Shown here one piece after another: positions 52,005 to 62,580 of a stretch of DNA of 64,000 nt; positions within the stretch are counted from its first letter, which is position 1; every line of letters begins with the position of its first letter. The position numbers were made by a program, and so were the translations under genes. The stretch is from Diploscapter coronatus. Lineage: Eukaryota; Nematoda; Chromadorea; Rhabditida; Rhabditidae. The notes under the pieces are model-generated. The model saw nothing but the letters and a program-made list of their open reading frames with translations, was not told the origin of the DNA and did no database searches. The stretch lies in assembly GCA_964036155.1 (NCBI GenBank), contig OZ038423.1, forward strand, positions 74,911,249-74,975,248, read 5' to 3'.

Positions 52005-54560
52005 AAAGTGGCGAAGATCAAGCCTTTTCCTAATAAACACCAGATCAATCGTTTTTCATCTTGACACCCAACATGGAATAGTCTCAACAAAGTTAATTCT
52101 TGTTAGATAGGGCTAGTGTAGGCAATTCGTTCTTCTTGCTACATATTTTGCTGATGCTCAGAGCTTTCCTTATGTTGCCAAAATTAGATTGTTTGCGAAT
52201 AATTGTTGCGAAATTCAGTAATCTTTAGGTTAGACGAAAATTAGACCTGACAGATATGTGCATTTATTTTTTGCAGGAGAGAGGAGAGAAACGTTTGTTT
52301 GCTAACTTTTCTGCCTCTTTATTTTCCACTCTTTCTCTCAGAAATTTATTCTCCTTTCCCTCTCTCCAGGAAAAGCTCTCTTTACCTTCAGCTTCTCATT
52401 CGTTTCGAGTAGATTATTTCGCCAACGACAATGACTTGTTCTATATAAATTTTCGTTTTCATTCGATTATTTGCTCATGCTGAATGCCTAATTCTTTTCT
52501 GACTCTCAAAATGATGTGCTCTCATAATTTTCATCATTTTGTTCGATTTTCACTAAACAGCTAAAATTAAAAATATCTCTCATTAGAAAGGGGAGGACTA
52601 TCTTGCATGTAGCTCAGGAAACTAAAAACGAAAACTTCAATTTGAAACTTGCTCAACATTTTAAATTTCAGACATTTGTTTTATTAGCATTTTCGGTATT
52701 TTCGATACAAAGGCGTTATTGTTTCCCATGCAAAATGTACAATTCACGTGGAAGAATACGCTTTTCAAATCTAAAATTTATCGGTTACTGGTAAAAATGT
52801 TTTCAGAAAATTTTGTCTGTATTTTTTTAGATAAATTTGCATCATGATATCATAAAGTGGTCCTTCTAGAATTGCTTCTCGTTTTGCATTTCAAAATACA
52901 GCCAGTCATCTCTTTTTGCACGCTTATCTCTAATGTGTTCTCTAACCAGTTTTGACTCGGCTTATATCAGTTTATCATCGTTTCGAGCAGTTTTATATTG
53001 CGAAATCCTTCGCGATATTTGTCGATTTGCTTATGAATATCTTTAAATTCGAAAGCTGGACTTCATTATTATTCCTCTAAAATTTTTGTCAATATCTGAT
53101 TTTATGCTACAAATGTCATAGGTCTGCCATCTTTTGATCATTTTGAAGAAAACATGTATTCTGGATACATTTGAGCAGATTTTCAGCTAGAATGGAAAAT
53201 TTGTGTGAAAAAGTTTTGGCAAAGTCAAAATTATATATTTTTTAATATCCTCTACATGAAGCATTCAAATCGAGATTTTTATGGAATAGTTTGAGTTAAT
53301 GAGGATCTGCGCAATGATTTGATTTAGACCCTACTTAGGTCTGAATTTGGAATATTAGATTAAAAAAATATGATAAGATAAGGTAAGTTTACAATTCTTT
53401 AGAGCATTTTCCTTTTATCCTGATCATAATCTCCTCAGGATTACCGACAATTTCATAATTCTTTTACTTTTTTATATAGTCCAAAGATCTTCGTTTATAT
53501 GTTAGATTCACAAACCGAGATGAATCATAGATGAGAAGAGAGAATAGATGTTGGAGAAAGACGAAAGTTGGCAAACATTTACAATTTCCACAATTTTCTG
53601 GAACGCAATATTGATAGGTGCCTATGAGAAATTCTTTCTATACATTATTTTATCAAATTCTCAAATCATAATTTGCTATGTGTCTTGTTTAAATGATCCT
53701 TCAGTGAGCCTATCTTTAATCTATAAACCAATCCAATTGAATTGAGTCTTTCTTAACTTATCCATCGCGTACAAATTATCTATTGAACTGTTTACAATTT
53801 TCAAGGCTATTCCCTATTTTCATGTGATATTTTTGTTCAGGTACAAACCTTTCGAATTGCAACCCGCCTTGTTTCAAAACATTTATTGAATCTGATTCAC
53901 TATTTCGTCAATAGTTAAAACTTCGATTTCCCCACTTCTCATGGAATTGATTTGTTGCCAATCTGAACATTTCGAATTGTAAATATCAGCGTTTTTTTCT
54001 CCTCAAAGAAACTTTCATAAGCCTAGGCTATTCGTGGAGTTAGGCAGTGCCGGTTCTTGATAAGTAGTTTCATTTTATAGTGCATATTTCGATCGATAGA
54101 ATTATTATTTGCTTCGAATAATATTCGGTATGAATGATAAACAATGAATAGAAATAGGAAAAAAAAACTTTTCGATACTGAAATGTATGATTACACATAT
54201 AATATCTTGACATATGAAATCAGTAGTTATTGATTTTGAACGTATGGTATTCTTTTAGAAAAAATTGAAAGAGTGAGTGCATTGCATATTCTTTGTTTTG
54301 ACGCTTATTTTTGATTATGCATAACTTGCACCTTTTCCATATGATATTTCACCAACTTTAATTTCTTTTCGCTCTCTTCAACTCACTTATTTCTCGCCTT
54401 CATATCACGTTACCATTTTATCTATTGATTATTCCGCAAAAGGACTTTGTTTACATTTCATGTCAACCGAGTTTAGAGTCCATTTTGGTTATGCAGTTTT
54501 GAAGTGTTCTAATTTTCAGATTCGGAATAGGTAATTTGGCAAACCAAACGTCGATCAGCC
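52005..54560. other. Spacer upstream of the tetraspan pair
   Basis: About 2.5 kb, AT-rich, with scattered short ORFs of no recognisable content. It presumably contains the promoter of the first tetraspan gene. Confidence 0.5.
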
Positions 54561-55513
54561 ATGAGTTACCAACACCTAAAGGAGATGCCTCATATGATGA
54601 AGGGGTTCATATTGGTAATTCAACATTTTCAACTCTCGTTTACGATATCTTGATGATTGCGTGCAAATACACATGAAAGTAAAAGAAAAGAAGACAGAAT
54701 TATGTTCTTCAATGATTCTGTGAATTCAATGAAACTAGATAACTATAACTATTTAGCTCCTAACCTTATTGCAAATCATCTTCTTCGCAATCCCACCTCA
54801 CCGTGAATTCTTCTGGTTCGCATGTATGACTGCGATTCTTGAATTGCTCATAGCAATTCTCCTTGTTGTGATATTCTTCGTTGATCTTGCACTGATTTAT
54901 GGCCCACAATGGACTATGGCGGTAAGTGTATCTATTCAAATTAATTTTAAATAGAAGAACATATTTCAGGAATTGGTTGTTAGTGCCATATTCTGTGTTA
55001 TGTCAGCTCTCTCCACAATTTACTATTTCTGCAATATATTTTACAAATTTAATTTCTTCTACCTGCTATGCACGGCAATATCAATTGGTCTTGTCTTGGC
55101 CTATGGCCTGAACGCACTGATTATGTTCCGGGCTAGGGGAATTGCGTCGACACAGCACGGAGGCAATCAGGTATACCATATGTAGTCACTCTAGGTTTCG
55201 TCCATGTGTGTATACTCGAATAGGTTTATGAACCTATTTGATAATTGAAATCTCATTTCCGAGCTATAAATCTGCGTAAGAATAAAGGAGCCAAACTCAT
55301 TTAAAGTAATGAAAAGGCGAAGCGGAATCCCAATTCTGACAATTTTTGGTTAAATTTAGCATCGTGCATTTTGCGCGTATTTAGACTCGAAGAATCTTTT
55401 GCCTAGTTTTTGAAGATGATGATCAAAGTGCGATTTAGGCGACTGCAACCCCGGCCCCGCCCACCGGCAACTGGCCTGCAGGCTCATACCCGGGAGGAGG
55501 CAATCCGGCTTAA
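54561..55513 (+). CDS. Four-pass membrane protein, MARVEL-domain-like (copy 1)
   Basis: Model: join(54561..54614, 54757..54921, 54970..55170, 55439..55513), 164 residues. The short N-terminus (MSYQHLKEMPHMMK) is followed by four hydrophobic segments: around residues 14-28 (ILLLTLLQIIFFAIP), 39-60 (ILELLIAILLVVIFFVDLAL), 73-90 (ELVVSAIFCVMSALSTIYYF) and 95-118 (YLLCTAISIGLVLAYGLNAL). The tail is Gly/Pro-rich and cytosolic (PPTGNWPAGSYPGGGNPA). Size and topology fit MARVEL/CMTM-type proteins of vesicle and apical membranes; the exact family is not certain. It is a tandem paralogue of the next gene, with the same first two intron positions and phases. Confidence 0.75.
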
Positions 55514-56459
55514 ATCTCGTAAATCCTTCGATACGGGTCGATCGTGATTTTATTCCTGAATATCAACAAAATTCTCAAATCGATATATTTCTGACTTTAT
55601 TTTTCCGGAAAGTTTTCTAAGAAAATTTTATGCTGGTATAAGAGTTGAAGCAACTTTGCACATTTTATACCAGTCAACCAATGGTAGTGAAAAAACTAGC
55701 AAGCATCAGTGCGTTCCGCTATCGATAATTACTTTTGAACCAAATAGCCGCCAATCAGTACCAGTTGATGTACTGACTAGTAGCATCGTTGAATTATCGA
55801 CCAGTAACGACTAGCAATCAATTGGCTTTTTTCTTCCTCAAAAATAACAACCGATGGCGAAATGCACCTGTACTGCCTGGCTTTTCACTACCATTGGTTA
55901 ATTGATCGGTACTGACTGGTATAAAATATGAAAAGAAAGCTACTAGGGAGTTTTCCTAAATGACAATTATTTATTCAACAATAACTAGTCGATTTTTCAT
56001 GACACATGCACTAATGTAAATATTTCACGAGCCTTTTAAAACGTCTTCATGACCTCTATCTCATTTTTATTGTGTATTTTTTTTATGAATTACAAGAGTT
56101 CTGCCATTCTTCCAAATTATTTAATCAAGTGTAGGCGGAGCTTAATTTTGAATCTTTCTCTGTTCTGAAAGTATTATGCAAATTTTGATGAGATGTTCAA
56201 TTGTCTGAATGATTGTAAATTTTAACAAGATCCATTGAATTTAATAAATTTTATTATTCAAATTCTTGAGAAAAATGAAGAATTATGAATTTATTACTCA
56301 CCCAAAGTGTTATCACAAACATGGTCATAATGTTAAAATTTCGAAATCGCGGACGCTTCCCATTATCAATTTCTTTATTGATTATTTTGCAGCTGCATGA
56401 TTTAAAGCTAGACGCTCAACTTTACATTAATTCAGTTAAACTATAAAAAGATTGGAAAG
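55514..56459. other. Intergenic spacer with an inverted repeat
   Basis: No exon. It contains the inverted-repeat element at 55660-55930 and an AT-rich remainder that should include the promoter of the second copy. Confidence 0.5.
55660..55930. mobile_element. Inverted-repeat element between the tetraspan genes
   Basis: TTTTATACCAGTC...AACCAATGGTAGTGAAAA at the left pairs with TTTTCACTACCATTGGTTAA...GACTGGTATAAAA at the right. Imperfect inner complementarity continues inward (ACTGACTAG / CTAG motifs). Probably a MITE. Confidence 0.7.
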
Positions 56460-57300
56460 ATGGGCTTCTCAAGTTTATTCAAGATGCCCCATATGAACAA
56501 GCTATTGATATCGGTAAGTTTATTTAAATTTAGAATAATTGGCTAGTGGGTCCAATAAAAAGTAATACAACTATTATGATTTTTCGTTTTTTATGGATTA
56601 CACAGAGAGAAATTTCCCCGTTCGGGCCGCGTTCGTGCCGCGTTCATGCCGAGTAGGCGCCGACACGGGCCCTACTCGGCACGAACGGGGGCATTTCTCT
56701 CTGTGTATCTTTATGTAATTACTATTTTTCAGCTACTAACTTTATTGCAAATAATCTTCTTCGCCATTCCTACACATAGAAAGTTCTTCTGGTGGTGTTG
56801 TCTAACTTCGGTCCTGGAATTTGTTGCCTCAGTCTTAATAATTGCCGCTTTTGTGATCAATCTTAAATTCATTTACAAGTCATGGTGGCCATGGATTGTA
56901 AGTTTTTCATTTAGATTTTTAGTCAAAATTTAACCAGCGATTTGCCGAGTTGGTAAAGAGTACCAATCAAAGTATATTTCTTTTCAAGAATCATTTCAAA
57001 CTGTAACGAGTTTTTAGCCTTAGCCGAACGATTTCTATATCAACTCTCTTGAAATTTCAGGAAATGGGAGTTAGCGCGATATTCTGTTTCATGTCAGTCT
57101 CTTCAACGCTGTACTATTTCCTAAATATATTTTTCGCATTTAATGTCAACTTCATCGTCCTCACGGCAATATCGATCGGACTCGTTATATCGTACGGTTT
57201 TAACACACTCATTATGTTTAGAGCCAGGGGAGTTGCGTCGTCGCACAACGGTGGGCAACCTACAGGAAACTGGCCAGGATCATATCAAGGGAATGCATAG
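56460..57300 (+). CDS. Four-pass membrane protein, MARVEL-domain-like (copy 2)
   Basis: Model: join(56460..56513, 56733..56897, 57061..57300), 152 residues. It aligns over its whole length with copy 1: MPHMNKLLIS, LLTLLQIIFFAIPTHRKFFW, EMGVSAIFCFMSVSSTLYYF, TAISIGLVISYGFNTLIMFR and the tail PTGNWPGSYQGNA. Exons 1 and 2 have identical lengths in both copies (54 and 165 nt). The last intron of copy 1 is absent here, so the tail is encoded in one exon. Intron 1 carries a GC-rich palindromic element. Confidence 0.75.
56605..56706. mobile_element. GC-rich palindromic MITE in copy 2 intron 1
   Basis: ACACAGAGAGAAAT...CCCCGTTCG and CGAACGGGGGCATTTCTCTC...TGTGT form a long inverted repeat around GCGCC-rich DNA. 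It is flanked by TA on both sides, as expected for a Tc1/mariner-type target. Confidence 0.7.
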
Positions 57301-58047
57301 CAGGCTTTTTTTTTTTTAGAAATCAATGTTTTCCAACTACACTTCAAATTTCGGTTGGAACAAATGTTTTGTTTTCATCAAAAATATAGTGGGGTTCAAT
57401 TGAAACTAGTTAGCAACTTCGCGCAGCTTGTATAAAATCCAATTTATTTTAACTTGCAAAGGAATGCACAAATCCTGACCTCGCAGATCTCGATGAAACT
57501 TTCCAATAGGGATTTTCGTTGATGGGAGTCACGATGGTAGCATCAAAATCGACAAAATGGGAATCAAGAAATCGGTGAAAATAATCCATTCTTAACTTGC
57601 ACTAACGAATTTGCAGAATTAGCTTACATGTGTTGTCAAGCGAATTTACTCATTACTTACACAAAATACGAGTGAAAATGGCTAAATCTGTTTCGCTCCA
57701 GGTTTCTATGTTTACAGATTTTGATTTTAACACCGTAATGCCCATCATCGAAAGACTATTCGTGTAATCAAAACCTGTGAGCAGGATTCCTCAAAATTTA
57801 CTCATTCTCGTCCCCGTCTCACAATTTTAAAAAATTTTTTCAATGCAGAAATGAGAGAGATGCGAAATTTTGACACGCTCTCAACTCGTTCTGAAAAAAA
57901 TCCGCTCCCATCCCATAGAAAATAAATTTGAGGAAGCCTGTCTGTGAGTTCCGATTTGTGCACTTCCTTTATTGATGACGAATATTTCTTTGCTTCCTCC
58001 ATATTGAATAATTTATTGTCGTTGCTTAATGTTTTTTCGCATAAACT
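57301..58047. other. Spacer between convergent tetraspan and ABCG5-like genes
   Basis: Holds the 3' ends of both genes. No other feature was recognised. Confidence 0.5.
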
Positions 58048-61000
58048 TTAAACCTGCGACTTTCTAAATCTGAATTTGTCAATGATGAATTTCGGTTTCT
58101 TTACATAATGGAGAAGCATGGATGATATGATGATCATGAATAGGATCAGACAGAGAAATGTCGCATTGGTCGCATAGTCCAGTGGCTCTGTGTCGGTTCC
58201 AAAGAGCTCACGACGAAAACTTAGAGAATCCGTCCAGCTGAATGTCACAATTTCTTCAAAGACATGAATTTTCGCCCTACCGGCAGAATTCGACCAGAGG
58301 TTTCTCGCCGGAATCGGCTTTTTCATCTCTCCTGCAATCCTTGATCGGCAATCGACCAGAAATGTCAAAAATTAGCAGATAATACGCGTATCGATAGGGA
58401 TTCGCGTATGAAAATAGGTACGAGACTTTCGGAGCCAGTGTCATCAAGGGTCTAAAAATCATTGTCGAACCTTCGGCAACAAATTGCACAAGAAATACCG
58501 CAACATGCCACTTCCTTGCACGATAAAGAACATCTGCAGCGATGAGAAGACGACGAATCGATTGAAATTCCGTCGAATGAAAATCGAAATCGTCATTGAA
58601 ACGAATTGCGCTATCAAGGCCACCGACACGAAGACGAAGCACATTTTTAGATAGATGGAAATGTACGAGAGTGATGCTGTCCTGAAAAGTTTGAATACTT
58701 TATTTTAAGAGACCGTATCGTTCTCTTTCATTCCGCACCGATTCTCCCACTCGTATTTTTGGAAAGGGTCTTCCTTGAGAGCAGAATGGGAGAAACGATA
58801 ACCTCACAAGGGAGGTTGAAGAATCGATACTCTTCGAATTAAAATGAGAGGAAACCGTACGGTATGAGAAGCAAGGATGAAACCGAAATTCCGGTGCGAG
58901 AGTATCCTTCTCTCTCCCCCACGCGTACTTTTCTCTTTCTCTAAATTCCGGCTCCGGTCTGATCCGAATTTAGAGAAAGAAAAAGGGAGAAAGAGTGAAA
59001 AGGACGCGTGAGGGAGAGAAAGAAAGACGCACTCTCACATCGGAATTCTGTCTCGTCCCTGGTGGGAAGAGTCGAAATGTTGCCTATTTTGTAAAGTTTG
59101 GCATAACAGCTAAACTAGAAATGAAGATGACGCCATTATTTTATGATCAATTCAAAACTGACCAATACAATAAAGCCGCGGATAAGACTACCGACAATAG
59201 GTCGAATATGATGAATGTGCTCGAATAGGTGCCGAATGGTATTAACGGGTTGTACAAGTGATTTCCGCATTCTATATACATCATGGAGACTGTTGGTGAA
59301 TCTGAATGTCAAATTGCTGTATTCTTTCCAGAAAATCCCAACATTGCACGAATGTGATGAGCGATTGCACGATTGGCAGCATCAGCAAGAAGAGTCGTAA
59401 GATTCCTGATGACGAATGCGGGGCTGTCCAGGACCCGGTAACGAAATTTGGACTGGACTTCGAGAATCATTTAGATTTTACTTGGAGAAATTTACCAGAA
59501 TATCGCAAGGCACATTGTGGCGAAAGGCAGCGCGAAAATCCGAAGGAAAATTTGCAGCAATTGAGATGGCAGTAGATAAATTGTTCGTCTGCAAAATATT
59601 TGAGATAGAATGAAAACGTCTTGATGCTTATAGCAATTTTATACCATCCTCCATGTCTCTTATTCCCGAGTTTATTTTATGGGTGACTTACTCGAGCAAC
59701 GTCTTGATTTTGAATGAGACTTCAGCGGAGTGGAATGAGCACAGAGCGACAGAGTTCAAGCAGGATCTGGAGCTAGGTAACCTTGAGGAATGATCCACTA
59801 AGCCATTGCTCGAATGATCCTAGATTTTTGAGAGTTTACTTTTTCTGGGAGCTATTCGTTACCTTGAATTTCTCGACAAGTTTATCAGCTTGCTCCTGGC
59901 TTTCTTGAAAGCGTTCTCCAGATTCTCGATCCACTGTTAGAAGTGATACTAAAATTATTCTCTGAATGGAACTGATCATTTTTATCTCACAATAATAGAC
60001 GACTGGATTCTCATTGATTGGGCACGGGAATCCGATATCGTTGAAGTAAGAAGGAAGGCTTTTTGTTGAGCCTAAATTTCCAACTCAGATAACTGATAAA
60101 GAAACGCACTACCAGAATACGCGATTTCCCCGTAGAACAGCATGGTCATTTTTGTGAGTAACTGATTTATATCAGATCTTGGAGCTCGCATCGATACGAC
60201 TATGATGCGGTCATATCGCTTGGCGTATTCGAAGAGACAGGTCATCAATTGGAATGATGCTAACGGTTCGAGATCGCGGATTGGGTCGTCCAGGAGAAGC
60301 ATGACTGGAAAATGCTTGTCATTGGATATGGTGACATTTTTGAAAAAGAAATGGCAGACGGAGCATCCTATATCAAATTTTGCTCATTTATGGACTTGTT
60401 ATCGTGTGAACTGGCATTCACTTTGGGTAAAAATTTGATAATATCTAAAATTGCACAACGAACTTGGATCCTTCACTAAGGCTGCAGCTGACAGAACTCT
60501 TCTTTGCCCGCTGATGGATAAATTCGATAACTTCGTGTTGGCGTAATGGTCGACTTCAAAGTGCTTCATCAGCAAAGTTACCTAATCTTTGTATGTTTTT
60601 TTTTTCCAAAATCTAAACAATGTGTACTCTTTGATGCAACTCCTTGTTTGTTATGGTGCTGCTCAATGAAATCCTTCCGACGAAGTAGAGCAATCGGCTA
60701 ACGGTAAGAAATTCCGGGTAGCGATAGCGAAAATTCGTGAATGAACAGAAGCGTTGGAACCGTCGTTCTAAATATTGTCTCGAACATGGCAGATTTGAAA
60801 TGATTTTACTTGTCAAAGTTAGTCCATCCAACGTCATCCGTCCGGATAGCTGACCATCATTTTCACACGCTATCGCACTCAACAAGATAGATTTCCCAGA
60901 ACCTAAAGATGTAAACTACAAATATCCTAACAGGCAAAGACTCCACCAGATACACCCACGATGCCGTGAAGTTCACCAGAATGAGCTTCGATGCTGACAT

Positions 61001-61088
61001 CCTTCAGAAATTGCGCTACTACAGGTGGTGAATAGAGGCGATTGTACCTAGAACTCCGAACTATCTGCGTGATCTTCAAATACTGCAT
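58048..61088 (-). CDS. ABCG half-transporter, ABCG5-like
   Basis: Fourteen exons: complement(join(58048..58237, 58281..58470, 58512..58681, 59169..59289, 59343..59452, 59496..59588, 59692..59766, 59782..59819, 59863..59933, 59991..60071, 60113..60304, 60464..60581, 60628..60902, 60947..61088)), 621 residues, every phase consistent. N-terminal ATPase domain: Walker A GVSGSGKS (45-52), signature-like LSISGQRR (160-167), Walker B LLLDDP (181-186; usual Glu is Asp), and RAPRSDI where other ABCGs have HQPRS, so the switch His is Arg218. Then YFNDIGFPCPINENPVVYYL as in ABCG5 (FNDCGYPCP...NPFDFYMDL). Six C-terminal membrane segments follow, including IPFGTYSSTFIIFDLLSVVL. LKDVSIEAHSGEL and the QGSSTMIFRPLM...SYLFSY region favour ABCG5 over other ABCGs. 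Introns of 41-53 nt with weak sites (58471-58511) are inferred from the frame. It probably works as a dimer with the divergent neighbour. Confidence 0.82.
58885..59060. repeat. Inverted-repeat element in ABCG5-like intron
   Basis: CGCGTACTTTTCTCTTTCTC...AAATTCCGG pairs imperfectly with CCGAATTTAGAGAAAG...AAAAGGACGCGT, with outer CCGGTGCGAGAGT / ACTCTCACATCGG. It ends in GAATTCTGTCTCGTCCC, like the ends of the elements at 61164-61312 and 63676-63770. Confidence 0.55.
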
Positions 61089-62580
61089 GATCTAATGAAA
61101 GCTAACCCTTGATCGTTTTGAAAGGAGCTAGACCGTTCTCAATTGATCTTGCAGCATGTGTGCACTTTCTCTTAGGGGTGAGATGGAATTGAATTTTTGA
61201 AAATCTGAACCAGAATCGAAATTGAAACTCAAAAAATGTTCTAAATCGGAACCTAAACGGGGTTGGATGAAAATTGCCCGAATCGCAACCTGAATTCCGT
61301 CTCGCCCCTGATTTCTATGATTCTTTCTTACCAATTATCCCCGCTGACTGTACTCAAACACGACAGATTTCGGCATTCCAAAGCGTGTCCGCTGCTTCCG
61401 GTTAGCATTCTTCAATACCTCAATGGTTTGAATAGTCAGAATAGAGTATTTGGTATTTAGGTTTGTTTTGAATAGTCGAATAGCACTAACAAACACATAA
61501 ACGCAATCATTCCATAATTGTCAATCAAGTGCTAGTGTGTCTTCTGGTACTTTACTGCAAAGACTTGAAGACTGTCTGCAAAATCGCTCTTCACTCTGAA
61601 TGAACGCGACGCAGACAGTGACAGAGTTATACACTTCTCGCATTCTTATGTGCGTGAAAAGGCAGAGATTCGGATGATATGAAATGAGAATAAAAAGTAA
61701 CGAGATTTGTCGGGATTGGTGAATAAAATGTCATTTCTTAGCGCAAGGCCATGGACGGAGTATTTACGATTTATGACATTGAGTATGCTCAGCACTAGTA
61801 AGCCAATTATAACTATGTTCAGGCTATGACGAATCCTAAAAAATTAATTGGATGGATATTATTGGAGGGGGCTATAAATGTATGATTTAGATTAATTCAA
61901 ATATCCAGGATTTACTGAATAGGATAGTGGAACTTTCGGGATCTTGAATTGCAAGATAATCCGTAGCGAAAAGTGAAGAAGTTTCTCGAGCGAAGATGTA
62001 TCTTTAGATCCGTTTTTGTCCAACGAACTACATCAAAGAAATGTTTCAACAGAGGTCATTTCATGAAAGCATACGAAGCATCATGCTTATAAGGAAGTAT
62101 AAGGGAGGGAGGGAGTGTAAGGATGAGGATGAAAAATTAGGACTTCTCTTGGGATGGAGGCGTCCAGCTGTGGGAGTCTGTTTCTCCTACTTTGTTTAGC
62201 CACCTAATTCTCTTTCTCCACCTACCCTTCCCGCGCCTCTCTCGCCCATCCTTTCGAGTACCGTGATGCTTTAATTGTAGCCGCGCGCACCGCACTGCAT
62301 CAATGTGTATGGGTTCCCTCCTTCTCTCTTATCCTTGGAAGACAGGGGGACAGGTTCCTCCGACTTTCTTTTCCCTTCCACCCTCCCGAATCCCCACACT
62401 CCCTCAAATATTCGACTCATAGCACCTCACATCTTCAATCCTTCTCAATAAGATGGTCTAAGTCTATCGTGTCGTTCCTCAGTAGCTATTCTTATTCTTA
62501 TTGAACCTTTGCACTTCGGCTTCCAATTATAGAGATAATTACCAGTTCGTGGAGTAGTTAGCAAATATGGTTAGATAACG
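61089..62580. promoter_or_regulatory. Intergenic region between divergent ABCG genes
   Basis: About 1.5 kb separates the two start codons. It contains a small inverted-repeat element (61164-61312), a C/T-rich block at 62150-62420, and AGATAA motifs near 62532 and 62573, close to the plus-strand start. GATA sites are typical of nematode intestinal promoters, so gut expression of at least the plus gene is a reasonable guess. Confidence 0.45.
61164..61312. mobile_element. Small inverted-repeat element (GGGGYGAGACRGAATT family)
   Basis: AGGGGTGAGATGGAATT at the left and AATTCCGTCTCGCCCCT at the right are inverted copies; the interior repeats AAATCGGAACC/GAATCGCAACC-type motifs. A related pair of ends is at 63676-63770. 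Confidence 0.65.

Noticed and set aside
51785..52064. ORFs with repeated YKKALL / LQESVTTF residues
   Set aside because: Direct translation of the 22-bp subterminal repeats; no sign of a real protein.
58459..58644. Apparent frameshift in the ABCG5-like gene (two overlapping frames, one ending at a stop)
   Set aside because: A 41-nt intron (58471-58511) joins the two frames without a frameshift and restores the expected membrane segment, so the gene was not called a pseudogene.
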